A stretch of DNA of 49,265 bases from Bacteroidota bacterium (lineage in GTDB: Bacteria; Bacteroidota; Bacteroidia; Palsa-965), in contig JAAFIA010000033.1 in assembly GCA_013298545.1 (NCBI GenBank), positions 1-49,265 on the forward strand, given 5' to 3'. Positions within the stretch are counted from its first letter, which is position 1, and every line of letters begins with the position of its first letter. The notes beneath the pieces are model-generated. The model had not been told where the DNA came from. It saw nothing but the letters and a program-made list of their open reading frames with translations, and searched no databases. The position numbers and the translations under genes are program-made. Below are positions 25,638 to 34,628 of the stretch, in pieces.

Positions 25638-25672
25638 AACGGGAGGAACCTTGCAGGTACTCCCGTTTTTTT
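25638..25672 (+). terminator. Terminator of the FecA-like gene
   Basis: An 8-bp stem (AACGGGAG, 25638-25645, with 25660-25667) with an inner ACCT/AGGT stem, followed by a run of T. Confidence 0.8.
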
Positions 25673-25753
25673 ATCCTCCCATGCTTGGAACGACTGCGTA
25701 TTTGATGTAACGAACAAATAAACTGATCTACAAAAAAGACGTGAGCGATTTCG

Positions 25754-26215
25754 TTAGTGCATGAGACGCTGTAGGAATTGTTCTTCTACACGTTTTGGAA
25801 ATTGCCCCATTCCCTTATCAGAAATCAATTGGTAATCGGGATTGGGACGATAGCGCGAGACATCGGTTTGTTTATCGTTAACCAAAAAAATTCCGATGAT
25901 ATCTTGTTTCGGAATATCGTTTCCTTCGGGCGCGCGCCGATCAACGATAAACACAAAACCATTGTCTTGTTCAGATGCTTGTTGCAACACATCAACATCA
26001 TCCACCATCGTATCGCGCACAAGTTCGTGTAAGGCAATTAAAAAATCGGCATTGTACGCAATGTTACCCACCACCACACCATGCAAAGGCTCAATCAAAG
26101 AACCGATAATCGCTTCACTAGAAAGCCCAGACGTTGGCAATTCCGTTTGTGCTAGCGGACTGAGTAAAGACAGGATTTTATCTTCGCGTTCTATTTTATA
26201 GAGGTAACAATTCAT
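25754..26215 (-). CDS. Conserved-looking protein of unknown function
   Basis: A 153-aa soluble protein that I do not recognise. It begins MNCYLYKIEREDK, has a central helical region with HELVRDTMVDDVDVLQQ, a segment FVFIVDRRAPEGND and a more polar C-terminus (YRPNPDYQLI...GMGQFPKRVEEQF). There is no signal peptide or membrane segment. A good promoter (TATTTTTG at 26233-26240 with TTG 21 nt upstream) supports it as a real, single gene. The neighbours give no clear hint. A small enzyme or regulatory protein is possible. Confidence 0.6.
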   Translation of the reverse strand: MNCYLYKIEREDKILSLLSPLAQTELPTSGLSSEAIIGSLIEPLHGVVVGNIAYNADFLIALHELVRDTMVDDVDVLQQASEQDNGFVFIVDRRAPEGNDIPKQDIIGIFLVNDKQTDVSRYRPNPDYQLISDKGMGQFPKRVEEQFLQRLMH

Positions 26216-26232
26216 ACTGCTTTAATTTTTCA

Positions 26233-26264
26233 CAAAAATACGCGCAAAAAATAAAACGGGACAA
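26233..26264 (-). promoter_or_regulatory. Promoter of the 153-aa protein gene
   Basis: On the minus strand TATTTTTG (26233-26240) is preceded by TTG (26262-26264) at 21 nt. The promoter overlaps the terminator hairpin of the LamG-protein gene. Confidence 0.5.
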
Positions 26265-26287
26265 CTGCTGTTGCAATTGCCCCGTTT
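26245..26287 (-). terminator. Terminator of the LamG T9SS gene
   Basis: AAACGGG (26254-26260) with CCCGTTT (26281-26287) plus inner CAA/TTG pairing, followed on the minus strand by a T-rich stretch. Confidence 0.7.
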
Positions 26288-26307
26288 GAAAATCGAATGC
26301 TCCTATT

Positions 26308-28770
26308 TTAATCTTGTTTTACGATGCGTTTTACAACCAAACCGTTTGCCGTTTGAATGCGTACAAAATAAACGCCGTTAGCCGCATTGGTGAGTTGAAT
26401 TGTTTTTACAGCACCTGTATTGGCATTAGCAACCTGTTCGCTGTACACAACTTGACCATTTAGACCAATCACTTCAATCATTACTTCACCGAGATCAGTA
26501 CCAAAATTGAGGTTGAATTGTCCGTTGTTTGGATTTGGATAAAGATCGATTGCCGTATTCAAATCCGATTCGGTAATTCCTACGCAAGGATCAACCGTGA
26601 GGTTGACGGTAGCGAAACCAGGACAGCCATTCATATCAATATAAGTATAGGTAATGGTATGTACACCAACACCAGCAAGAGCTGGATCAAATATGTTTCC
26701 AGAAATACCCGGGCCGCTAAATAAGCCACCAGATGGCGATACAGTGAATCCGCCAGTTGCATCTGTTGTACAGAAGAACGATACAGAAGCTGAAAGCGTT
26801 ACATTCGGAGCTGCGTTGATCGTAACAAGAATGGTATCTTCCCCAACACAACCTGTTGCCAAATCGGTCATTGAAACACTATATGTTCCTGTGGTTGATA
26901 CAACAATAAATTGCGACGTATCGCCAGTACTCCAGAGGTAACTGTAACTTCCGCTGTCGGCACTGAGGAACGAAGCACCACCGCATTGTACAATATCATT
27001 TCCAAGACCTGGAATAGGCAATGCGTTGATGGTGATGTTTGTTGTATCGCTTGCAAAGCAACCTGTAACAGAATCGGTAACTGTAACAGCGTACATACCT
27101 GTTGTGGTAACGGTCAACTGTTGGTTGGTGCTATTATCGTTCCACATGTACATATAACCTGCGCCAGCATCCAAGATTACGCTACCTCCGCATTGTGTCT
27201 GATCTTGTCCGAGTGATACAACAGGAATAGCATTGAGCATAACATAAGTAGTATCGTTGCTCGTACAACCCGTAACAGAATCGGTTACCAGAACCGAATA
27301 TGATCCATTGCTTGTTACCGTTAATGTTTGCGCACTGCTGCTATCGCTCCAATTATACACATAAGCACCTGCTCCCGCATCGAGTAAAACTGATGAGCCA
27401 CATTGGCTAAGCGAGTCAACTAAATTTGCAGGTGGTACTGGATTGATTTGAACGGTGATCGAATCTAAGCCAACACAACCCGTTGCTGAATCGGTGAGTG
27501 CTACGGCATACACACCAGATGCGTTTACCGAAAGGCTGCTATTGGTACTGCTATCATTCCAGAGATACGCATAAGCACCCGAAGTGGCTTGCAACGTAAT
27601 TGTTCCACCGCATTGTGTCTGGTCTGCACCAAGATTTGGATTTGGATTTGAGTTGATGGCAATGTTGATGGTATCAAACGCAAAACATCCACTAACGTTA
27701 TCGGTAACGCGTACATAATACATTCCAGATGCGGTTGCTGTAAGTGTTTGGTTGGTAGTTGCGTCGTTCCACAAATAAGAATAAGCACCGGCACCGGCAT
27801 CGAGTAAAACAGTTCCACCACATTGTGCAACATCGGCACCTAAAGTAAACACAGGAGCAGCACCCGGATTGATGAGTACAGTATCGTTGCCTGTTCCACA
27901 AGCACCAGTAATACTAAGTGTAACCATACCCGTAGTTGTTACTGTTGTACTAGAAGTGGTAGAGCCAGTTGACCAAAGTGCATTTCCATAAGGCGAATTG
28001 AATTGCAATTGGATTGAATCTCCTGGACAGAGGCTTTGATCTGCACCCAAAAATCCAGATGGAACAAATGGATTATTTAATTGTGTAATTTCTACTTGCG
28101 TTAAAGCGCGGCTATATACACGGAATTCGTCTAAGTGCCCATTGACTGGCATACCGACATTAGCAGAATAACCCACAACTTTGAATGGTCCTGCGCCAGT
28201 AACATTGGGCGCAGTTTGTGCAACAGTATTTACCAAGACACCATCTAAATAGGCGCGAACTTGATTGAGTGTAGCATCATAAACAAACGTATTCATGTGA
28301 GGAGCAACTGTTGCGCCACCCGTGATGAGAATATCTGTAAGTCCCGCTCCGCGCAAAATCCAATTGTTTGGTCCTGCAACACCATTTGTAAAACAGCGGA
28401 AACTGTTCGTATTGAGATCGCCAAAAATATAAAATAGGGTTGCAGATGCTGTAATGTTCTCTGTACGGAAAGAAATGGTCCAAGAACCCGTACCGAGGTT
28501 CGGTGCCCAGCCTGTATTGACATAATCGGTTGTACTCGAAACTCCAGATCCGATCATGGTGCCTTGGCAAATAGATGAGCCGCCTTGCGTTAAGCCGCCA
28601 AGAATGTTTGCGGTGGCTGTGCCTGGAGGTGGTGCGCTGGCGAGGTTGGGGACAGTTGTACCTGAGCCATCAAACTTGTAATACAATACTTCTGGGGTGA
28701 GTTGTGCGAAAGCACTTGTTCCACCTAACACAGCCAAAAGTGTAACTAGTTTTGTAACGATTTTTTTCAT
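26308..28770 (-). CDS. T9SS cargo: LamG domain and Ig-like repeats
   Basis: An 820-aa secreted protein. Signal peptide (MKKIVTKLVTLLAVLGGTSAFAQ), a laminin-G/concanavalin-A-like domain (about 22-222, with YYKFDGSG, GHLDEFRVYSRAL), about six Ig-like repeats of 66-70 residues (core QCGG...LDAGAGAY.Y.WNDSST...TGCF), a module with SPSGGLFSGPGISGNIFDP that recurs in the 1473-aa protein, and a C-terminal T9SS type A domain (about 745-820, LYPNPNNGQFNLNF...GVYFVRIQT) ending in KRIVKQD. It is probably a surface adhesin or matrix protein; the binding partner is unknown. A good promoter lies upstream. Confidence 0.88.
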   Translation of the reverse strand: MKKIVTKLVTLLAVLGGTSAFAQLTPEVLYYKFDGSGTTVPNLASAPPPGTATANILGGLTQGGSSICQGTMIGSGVSSTTDYVNTGWAPNLGTGSWTISFRTENITASATLFYIFGDLNTNSFRCFTNGVAGPNNWILRGAGLTDILITGGATVAPHMNTFVYDATLNQVRAYLDGVLVNTVAQTAPNVTGAGPFKVVGYSANVGMPVNGHLDEFRVYSRALTQVEITQLNNPFVPSGFLGADQSLCPGDSIQLQFNSPYGNALWSTGSTTSSTTVTTTGMVTLSITGACGTGNDTVLINPGAAPVFTLGADVAQCGGTVLLDAGAGAYSYLWNDATTNQTLTATASGMYYVRVTDNVSGCFAFDTINIAINSNPNPNLGADQTQCGGTITLQATSGAYAYLWNDSSTNSSLSVNASGVYAVALTDSATGCVGLDSITVQINPVPPANLVDSLSQCGSSVLLDAGAGAYVYNWSDSSSAQTLTVTSNGSYSVLVTDSVTGCTSNDTTYVMLNAIPVVSLGQDQTQCGGSVILDAGAGYMYMWNDNSTNQQLTVTTTGMYAVTVTDSVTGCFASDTTNITINALPIPGLGNDIVQCGGASFLSADSGSYSYLWSTGDTSQFIVVSTTGTYSVSMTDLATGCVGEDTILVTINAAPNVTLSASVSFFCTTDATGGFTVSPSGGLFSGPGISGNIFDPALAGVGVHTITYTYIDMNGCPGFATVNLTVDPCVGITESDLNTAIDLYPNPNNGQFNLNFGTDLGEVMIEVIGLNGQVVYSEQVANANTGAVKTIQLTNAANGVYFVRIQTANGLVVKRIVKQD

Positions 28771-28791
28771 GGGATGAATTTGGGTTTAATG

Positions 28792-28821
28792 CAAAGTTAA
28801 GAAAACAGCAGCTTGTCTCAA
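28792..28821 (-). promoter_or_regulatory. Promoter of the LamG T9SS gene
   Basis: On the minus strand TAACTTTG (28792-28799) with TTG (28819-28821) at the optimal 19-nt spacing. Confidence 0.75.
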
Positions 28822-28872
28822 TCAGGTATTTCTACCTATGTTTCAAAATAAAAACTGGTCATCAATTGCAGG

Positions 28873-28911
28873 TAAAAGAAAAATCGCAACAGCATGTAGC
28901 TGTTGCGATTT
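28873..28911 (-). terminator. Terminator of icd
   Basis: A 13-bp perfect stem (AAATCGCAACAGC, 28881-28893, with 28899-28911) and 5-nt loop, with a T-rich tail on the minus strand. Confidence 0.85.
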
Positions 28912-28939
28912 TTATTAATTACTTGATCTATCAACTAAA

Positions 28940-30172
28940 TTACATACCCAATTTATTTTTCAAATTGGTATCCAAAGCGCTCAGGAATTCGTCTGTATAT
29001 AAATAATGTTCGCCGTGATTCACTTTATTGCCATGGATGCAAACAGCTAAGTCTTTGGTCATTTTACCACTTTCAACAGTTTCTACACACACTTGTTCGA
29101 GTGCATGGCAGAAATTGATGAGTTCTTGATTGCCATCGAGTTCGCCGCGGAATGCGAGGCCGCGTGTCCAAGCAAAAATAGATGCAATGGGATTGGTTGA
29201 TGTTGGTTTTCCGGCTTGGTGCTCGCGGTAATGACGTGTAACGGTTCCGTGTGCGGCTTCGGCTTCCATGATTTTTCCGTCAGGAGTAGTCAATACCGAA
29301 GTCATTAATCCAAGTGAACCAAAACCTTGTGCAACGGTATCGCTCTGAACGTCGCCATCGTAGTTTTTGCAAGCCCAAACAAAATTTCCGTTCCACTTCA
29401 AAGCAGAAGCTACCATATCGTCGATGAGGCGGTGTTCGTAAACAATACCAGCAGCCGCGAATTGATCTTTATATTCTGCATTGAAAATTTCTTCGAAAAT
29501 ATCTTTGAAGCGACCATCGTATTTTTTCAAAATGGTATTCTTCGTAGAAAGATACAAAGGCCATTTTTTCATGAGGGCCATGTTGAAGCATGACTTGGCA
29601 AAACCGCGAATAGATTCTTCGGTATTGTACATGGCCATCGCAACGCCATCGCCTTTGAAATTATACACTTCAAAAACTTGTGGCGCAGATCCGTCTTCAG
29701 GTGTAAAGGTCATGGTTAATTTCCCTTTCCCTTTAATAACCGTATCGGTTGCGCGGTATTGGTCGCCAAAGGCATGACGGCCAACAATGATTGGTGCAGT
29801 CCAGTTTGGAACTAAACGGGGAACATTCTGACAAACGATTGGTTCGCGGAAAACAGTACCGTCAAGGATATTGCGGATGGTACCGTTTGGCGATTTCCAC
29901 ATTTGTTTAAGGTTAAATTCTTTTACGCGTGCTTCGTCGGGAGTAATGGTTGCACATTTGATACCAACACTGAACTGCTTGATTGCGTTAGCAGCATCAA
30001 TAGTAACTTGATCGTCTGTTTGATCGCGGTATTCAATTCCAAGATCGTAATATTTGATATCAACCTCAAGGTAAGGAAGGATCAATTTTTCTTTGATGTA
30101 TTTCCAGATGATGCGGGTCATCTCGTCACCGTCGAGTTCAACGACTGGGTTGGCGACTTTAATTTTGTTCAT
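28940..30172 (-). CDS. icd: NADP-dependent isocitrate dehydrogenase (type II)
   Basis: A 410-aa cytoplasmic enzyme that oxidatively decarboxylates isocitrate to 2-oxoglutarate with NADP, a step of the citric acid cycle and a source of NADPH. It begins [19 protein letters not shown] and contains [21 protein letters not shown], the substrate-binding segment with SPNGT and Arg residues, [32 protein letters not shown] and [16 protein letters not shown]. These features and the length match the homodimeric eukaryote-like subfamily rather than the E. coli type. It is monocistronic with its own promoter and terminator. It may cooperate physiologically with the transhydrogenase encoded in this window to balance NADPH. 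Confidence 0.96.
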   Translation of the reverse strand: MNKIKVANPVVELDGDEMTRIIWKYIKEKLILPYLEVDIKYYDLGIEYRDQTDDQVTIDAANAIKQFSVGIKCATITPDEARVKEFNLKQMWKSPNGTIRNILDGTVFREPIVCQNVPRLVPNWTAPIIVGRHAFGDQYRATDTVIKGKGKLTMTFTPEDGSAPQVFEVYNFKGDGVAMAMYNTEESIRGFAKSCFNMALMKKWPLYLSTKNTILKKYDGRFKDIFEEIFNAEYKDQFAAAGIVYEHRLIDDMVASALKWNGNFVWACKNYDGDVQSDTVAQGFGSLGLMTSVLTTPDGKIMEAEAAHGTVTRHYREHQAGKPTSTNPIASIFAWTRGLAFRGELDGNQELINFCHALEQVCVETVESGKMTKDLAVCIHGNKVNHGEHYLYTDEFLSALDTNLKNKLGM

Positions 30173-30214
30173 AGTGATGTGTAAAAGATGAGATTGAGTG
30201 CTTTTTTAACGGTG

Positions 30215-30222
30215 CAAAACTA
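30215..30222 (-). promoter_or_regulatory. -7 promoter element of icd
   Basis: TAGTTTTG on the minus strand, 42 nt before the ATG at 30172. No -33 element at ideal spacing. Confidence 0.5.
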
Positions 30223-30350
30223 CATAATCTGTGGCAATAATCGGGTTATAACAGATTTAAAAAAAGAGATTTAAAGACATTAGGCTTATTGCCTTCATTT
30301 GCTTCGATGTGTTTTTAACAGCATTTGGGCTAACCTTATATTTTGTTGAC

Positions 30351-30387
30351 AAATAAAAAAGGGTTGGCCCCCACAGCCAACCCTTTT
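30351..30387 (-). terminator. Terminator of the PKD T9SS gene
   Basis: A 12-bp perfect stem (AAAAGGGTTGGC, 30357-30368, with 30376-30387), 7-nt loop, T-rich tail on the minus strand. Confidence 0.85.
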
Positions 30388-30410
30388 CCGTTCAATTATG
30401 CAAACAAAAA

Positions 30411-32165
30411 TTATTCGCGAATGAAGGCTTGTCGTTGAACACTACCGTCTTTCGATTGAACAATGACCAAATAAATACCGGGTGCAAAAGAAGAGGCATC
30501 TACTTGATATTGATTTTTACCAGAAAGTGTTGGTGCAGCAACATCTTGCCCGTTTGAGTTAATGACCCGAATGCTTGTTGGATTTGGATCGCTGATCAAG
30601 ATTGTTACTTGGCCGTTGGTTGGGCTAGGGAATACTTGCAAGCCGTTTCCATCTGTTGGCGCAGGCATGCGAGAATCGTGGCCTGTTGAAATAACAATCT
30701 TCTTGCAGATTTTATCTTCACACTTGTCGATGGTGTTTCCGTTTGCGTCGTATGAGCAAATGGTTACAGTCATGCACATCAGGAATGTTCCTGTTGTTGG
30801 GTAAGTGTGTGCTGCTGGCATAGTTGGGCCATTGTAAACAAGTGATCCATCACCAAAATCAACTTGGTAGTTGCAGATTGATCCGCCAGTATAGGTAGTA
30901 GCATCAAAGAAGAATGCCGTAAATGGATTGTTGATAGAGATAGCATAGAAGAAATCTGGTTTTACTTTGCAAGGCTGCGGATCGCAGACATCTACTTCGT
31001 AACAGATTTTTTCGCAGCATGTTTCGCCATCAGAACCAACAGCGATGATGGTCAGACACACTTTATACGAACCTGATGCACCATAATAATGCAATGGGTT
31101 TTGAAGTGTTGATGTTTGTCCATCACCAAATTGCCAGAACCAAGAAACAACGCTTGCAGGAGCGCTGTTTGCGCCATAGAATTGAATTGGGTTACAACCG
31201 TCCCATTTGAAATCTGGTTTTGCTTCGCAAGGTACAAAGCAGTTTTGGGTGCAATTGGATTGGTAATAAAGTCCAGCAAAAGCTAAGTTGTAGCAATCGC
31301 CAGGAGCAAATACTCCAAATACAGAAGAAGATTGACCAGCAGTTACAGTAGTTGGTTGATCAACATAGTTCCACCAATCCCAAGCAGTAACAGTAAATGG
31401 AGGATTTCCATTCAATGTAACGGTATTGTTTGGAAACTGAAAATCGCCAACACCCACAAAAGCGCGGGCATTGAATGTTCCAGCAGGGCATGCATTGAAA
31501 CCATTGATGGTTTGGCCTACCGATCCATTCACAACGGTGTTAACGATAGCGCCATCCCAGATGATGATATCGCCAGCAAAAGCTGCAGAAGGTACACTCC
31601 AGATAACCATCATGGTTGCTCCGTCGATGTCATTTGTTCCGCCAGAAGAAGTACTGGTTGGGAAACCGCTTAAGGTGTAATTTCCATTACCACTAATGGT
31701 AGTCGTAACATCTGCACGGTAGGTATGAGAACCTGGATAGCCCCAGCATTTGTCCACATCACTTCCTACAAGAACAGAAGGAATAGTAAATGAAGTTGCA
31801 GCAGGATTAACAACGGTAATGTTGAATGGTGCGCCATTGCCAGAAGCATCGCTCCATACAAATGCACGTTCAATTACTGCACCTCCTGGAATACCAGCAA
31901 TGGTAAATGTTGCCGGTTGTGCAGCACCGATGGGAGAGAAACGCTGACCAAGACGGCGTGTTGCAGTAGTGTAATTGAGACCGCATTTGCTGGCTTGATA
32001 AGCTGGGCCGAGTACGCGATTGCCATTTAGTGGGGTGTAGGGATTGCCCGCTGTTTGAAATGTTTTTGTTTTGCCGCAACTTGGTGAGCCTTCTGCTCCT
32101 TGCGCGCCTGCTTGAAGTGTTCCTAACAGGAGTACTCCTGTCATTAATTTGAAAAGTGTTTTCAT
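30411..32165 (-). CDS. T9SS cargo with PKD domains, Cys-rich
   Basis: A 584-aa secreted protein. Signal peptide (MKTLFKLMTGVLLLGTLQAGAQ), an N-terminal beta-sandwich region of about 290 residues (AFVWSDASGNGAP, ADVTTTISGNGNYTLSG, VVIWSVPSAAFAGDII) resembling DUF3344-like surface domains, two PKD-like domains (about 315-385 and 399-470, with WQFGDGQTS and VDFGDGS), and a T9SS type A domain (FPSPTNGQVTILI...GIYLVIVQ) at the end. Many Cys residues (CTQNCFVPC, TCCEKIC) suggest disulfides outside the cell. The start at 32165 begins the signal peptide directly. It is probably a surface or extracellular protein. Confidence 0.82.
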   Translation of the reverse strand: MKTLFKLMTGVLLLGTLQAGAQGAEGSPSCGKTKTFQTAGNPYTPLNGNRVLGPAYQASKCGLNYTTATRRLGQRFSPIGAAQPATFTIAGIPGGAVIERAFVWSDASGNGAPFNITVVNPAATSFTIPSVLVGSDVDKCWGYPGSHTYRADVTTTISGNGNYTLSGFPTSTSSGGTNDIDGATMMVIWSVPSAAFAGDIIIWDGAIVNTVVNGSVGQTINGFNACPAGTFNARAFVGVGDFQFPNNTVTLNGNPPFTVTAWDWWNYVDQPTTVTAGQSSSVFGVFAPGDCYNLAFAGLYYQSNCTQNCFVPCEAKPDFKWDGCNPIQFYGANSAPASVVSWFWQFGDGQTSTLQNPLHYYGASGSYKVCLTIIAVGSDGETCCEKICYEVDVCDPQPCKVKPDFFYAISINNPFTAFFFDATTYTGGSICNYQVDFGDGSLVYNGPTMPAAHTYPTTGTFLMCMTVTICSYDANGNTIDKCEDKICKKIVISTGHDSRMPAPTDGNGLQVFPSPTNGQVTILISDPNPTSIRVINSNGQDVAAPTLSGKNQYQVDASSFAPGIYLVIVQSKDGSVQRQAFIRE

Positions 32166-32190
32166 AATATAATGTGTTTTGGTGAGGGTG

Positions 32191-32222
32191 TAAATGTATA
32201 ACCCAAAACAGGCCAAAAGCAA
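32191..32222 (-). promoter_or_regulatory. Possible promoter of the PKD T9SS gene
   Basis: On the minus strand TACATTTA (32191-32198, last base off consensus) with TTG (32220-32222) at 21 nt. Confidence 0.4.
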
Positions 32223-32647
32223 TGGATCAAACAACATCCGTTGATAACTTTATTTATTTTATTAATTTTAATAAATAAAATAATAATTATTAATGTGTTA
32301 AAAAATTAAAAGGTTGAACTTCATAACAAACATATCCCTAAAAAATTTATTAATAGTCAAATCGACTATGCCTAAAAACGACAAAGACCAATAAAATAAA
32401 GGAAAGTATATAAAAACACGGGCGTGTGTGTTTTTCATTTTAAAAAATAAATTAATAATTTTTAGCTTAACCCGTTTTAGAAAATAGCAATCGAATAAGT
32501 TCACAAATCGTTTTTTGAGCAATCTGTTTATATTCGTCAAAATCGATCATTATTAATTTTAAATTAATATGGAAATTCGATCGATAGCGTTCTTTGCGCT
32601 ACGAATTAGACTTTTTAGGAAGTAAAAACGGGAAATACGTGTTTGGA
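32223..32647. other. AT-rich intergenic region
   Basis: About 425 nt, strongly AT-rich, with several TTATTAAT-type palindromic tracts. Near 32587-32606 a small hairpin (TAGCG/CGCTA) could be the dnaX terminator but lacks a convincing T run. An 80-codon minus-strand frame here has no recognisable features and I do not call it a gene. Confidence 0.5.
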
Positions 32648-34462
32648 TCAATAAATATCCAAATCAAATTGCTGCTTAAATTTTGCCAAGTTGGGATTAA
32701 GTTCCACCAAACGATCGTAGCGATCTTGATCGGTATAAATCCGTTTCGGGCCTTCTTCTTTGTTCAATTCAAAACGTAAATCAAAATAGTAATTGCGTAA
32801 ATGCTCGCGCAAATGCGTCATGATATCGGTTTTACGGCTTGTTAAACTATCAAGCGCCGCAGCATTGAGTACATGAAAAACCAATTCTGTATCCGAAACT
32901 TTTCGGGGTTGATTCATACTCATGGCACTAGATACATTCAAGTTTGTTGGCTTTACTTTTTCGGCATATACTTTCCACGCTTGCTCTAAAGCCTGTTGTG
33001 TAAAGGGTTCTCGCGGTTTTGACAAATCGGGTTGTCCGTTCGATGTTGCGACATCGTCGGTTTTAGCAGCTGTAGGATTGGTAAACTGATTTATTTTTCC
33101 AACTCCAGATTTTTTCCAAGAAGGTGCGGAACTGGTATTTTGCGTTTCTTCTTTCGAAACAACTGCTGCCGGCTTTTCAGCAACTACTTGATTGGTGTCA
33201 ATCGAGGTCGTTGGAGTTGGCGTACTGACTTCATCGTTCTTTTCAGCACTAGCATGTTGCGAAACGGTGGGTTGCGCAGTCGGAATTTGGGTTAAAGGCG
33301 CCTGATTAAAGCTCGTTGAGATCAGTTCGTCATTTTTTTTTTCACCGGAACTTTGTCCGTTCAATGCGCAGAGCTGCATGAGCATAAATTCGGCAAGCAG
33401 CCTTGGATTTCTGGCACTCTTGTAACCAACATCGCATTTCGTTATCAGGCTCAATCCGCGTAGGAGAAAAATCGGCGGACAATGCATGGCTTGTTCTTTG
33501 TAGCGTTCGCGGATATTTTGCCCAGCTTCTAACAGTTGCAGGGTTTGCGGGTCTTTTGAGACTAGTAAATTTCTAAAATGCTCGGCGAGGCCAGCAACAA
33601 AAGTATGCCCGTCAAAACCATTCGAGAGAATATCATTGTACACCAACATCGCATTGGGAATTTGATCCGCCAGCAAATGATCGGTCATTTTAAAATAATA
33701 TTCATAATCGAGCACATTTAAGTTTTCGATTACGGCTTTGTAGGTGAGGTTTGTACCTGCAAAACTCACCACTTGGTCAAAAATAGAGCAGGCATCGCGG
33801 AGTGCGCCGTCTGCTTTTTGCGCAATGATGTGCAAGGCATCGGGATCGGCAATTACATTTTCGTTGTTGGCGATGTAAGCTAAATGCCCAGCAATGTCAT
33901 CGACCTGAATGCGGTTGAAATTAAAAATCTGACAGCGGGAGAGAATGGTAGGAAGAATTTTGTGGCGCTCGGTTGTTGCGAGAATAAAGATGGCGTAACG
34001 TGGCGGTTCTTCGAGCGTTTTCAGAAATGCATTGAATGCTGCCGCAGAAAGCATGTGTACCTCATCGATCACATATACCTTCTTTGCATTGGAATTACTT
34101 TCCATCAATTGCGGTGGAATACGAACGGTATCTACCAAGTTGCGTATGTCATCAACCGAATTGTTCGATGCAGCATCTAACTCATAAATATCGATGGCTT
34201 GGCCTTGATTGAAGGACGTGCAGGACTCGCATTGATTACACGCTTCCGTTTCGGAAGTTAGATTGGTACAATTGATTGTTTTGGCCAGAATCCGAGCACA
34301 GGTAGTCTTCCCTACTCCACGTGGCCCACAAAACAAAAATGCTTGCGCTAAGTGATTGCTTCGGATTGCGTTTTTTAAGGTTGTGGTGATTGAACTTTGG
34401 CCAACAACCGTATTGAAAAGTGCTGGGCGGTATTTTCGAGCCGAGACAACAAAATTTTCCAT
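32648..34462 (-). CDS. dnaX: DNA polymerase III subunits gamma and tau
   Basis: A 604-aa clamp-loader subunit. The AAA+ core has Walker A GPRGVGKTT (about 45-53), the zinc-binding cysteines (CTNLTSE..ACNQCESC, about 64-82), Walker B VYVIDEVHML, SRC in sensor 1 and the third domain ending near residue 370. The C-terminal 230 residues are a low-complexity linker and a conserved tail. A run of ten A (33333-33342, codons 374-377) lies at the end of the core; one extra A gives E-K-K-K then TGA, predicting a 377-aa gamma form. A TATCTTTG promoter ends 4 nt before the ATG, so the message is likely leaderless. It is divergent from the SiaB-like gene. Confidence 0.95.
   Translation of the reverse strand: MENFVVSARKYRPALFNTVVGQSSITTTLKNAIRSNHLAQAFLFCGPRGVGKTTCARILAKTINCTNLTSETEACNQCESCTSFNQGQAIDIYELDAASNNSVDDIRNLVDTVRIPPQLMESNSNAKKVYVIDEVHMLSAAAFNAFLKTLEEPPRYAIFILATTERHKILPTILSRCQIFNFNRIQVDDIAGHLAYIANNENVIADPDALHIIAQKADGALRDACSIFDQVVSFAGTNLTYKAVIENLNVLDYEYYFKMTDHLLADQIPNAMLVYNDILSNGFDGHTFVAGLAEHFRNLLVSKDPQTLQLLEAGQNIRERYKEQAMHCPPIFLLRGLSLITKCDVGYKSARNPRLLAEFMLMQLCALNGQSSGEKKNDELISTSFNQAPLTQIPTAQPTVSQHASAEKNDEVSTPTPTTSIDTNQVVAEKPAAVVSKEETQNTSSAPSWKKSGVGKINQFTNPTAAKTDDVATSNGQPDLSKPREPFTQQALEQAWKVYAEKVKPTNLNVSSAMSMNQPRKVSDTELVFHVLNAAALDSLTSRKTDIMTHLREHLRNYYFDLRFELNKEEGPKRIYTDQDRYDRLVELNPNLAKFKQQFDLDIY
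33329..33343 (-). promoter_or_regulatory. Candidate slippage site (A10) in dnaX
   Basis: On the coding strand GGTG is followed by ten A and then TGAC. In frame it reads Glu-Lys-Lys-Asn-Asp; insertion of one A (or a -1 ribosomal shift) reads Glu-Lys-Lys-Lys-stop. The position, right after the clamp-loader core, matches where gamma ends in other bacteria. Confidence 0.65.
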
Positions 34463-34466
34463 CGCT

Positions 34467-34474
34467 CAAAGATA
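34467..34474 (-). promoter_or_regulatory. -7 promoter element of dnaX
   Basis: TATCTTTG on the minus strand, followed by 4 nt and the ATG at 34462; predicts a leaderless mRNA. No clear -33 element. Confidence 0.6.
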
Positions 34475-34611
34475 CTTCATTGCCATTCGATCTATTCGTT
34501 AAAACACCCAATCCGATTCCATTTTTTCAACAGAAAAGGCCGATAATATGAACATTTTTCTATTTCCAATCTTTCTTCTGCCCAAAAGAATACAGATTTT
34601 GAATAAATCTG

Positions 34612-34619
34612 TACCTTTA
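34612..34619 (+). promoter_or_regulatory. Possible -7 element of the SiaB/SiaC-like pair
   Basis: TACCTTTA, one mismatch from TAnnTTTG, 9 nt before the ATG at 34629. Confidence 0.4.
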
Positions 34620-34628
34620 GCACAAAGA

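Noticed and set aside
32298-32540. An 80-codon minus-strand frame in the AT-rich gap
   Set aside because: Very AT-rich, biased to Phe/Leu/Lys/Asn, no known motif or promoter; likely chance.
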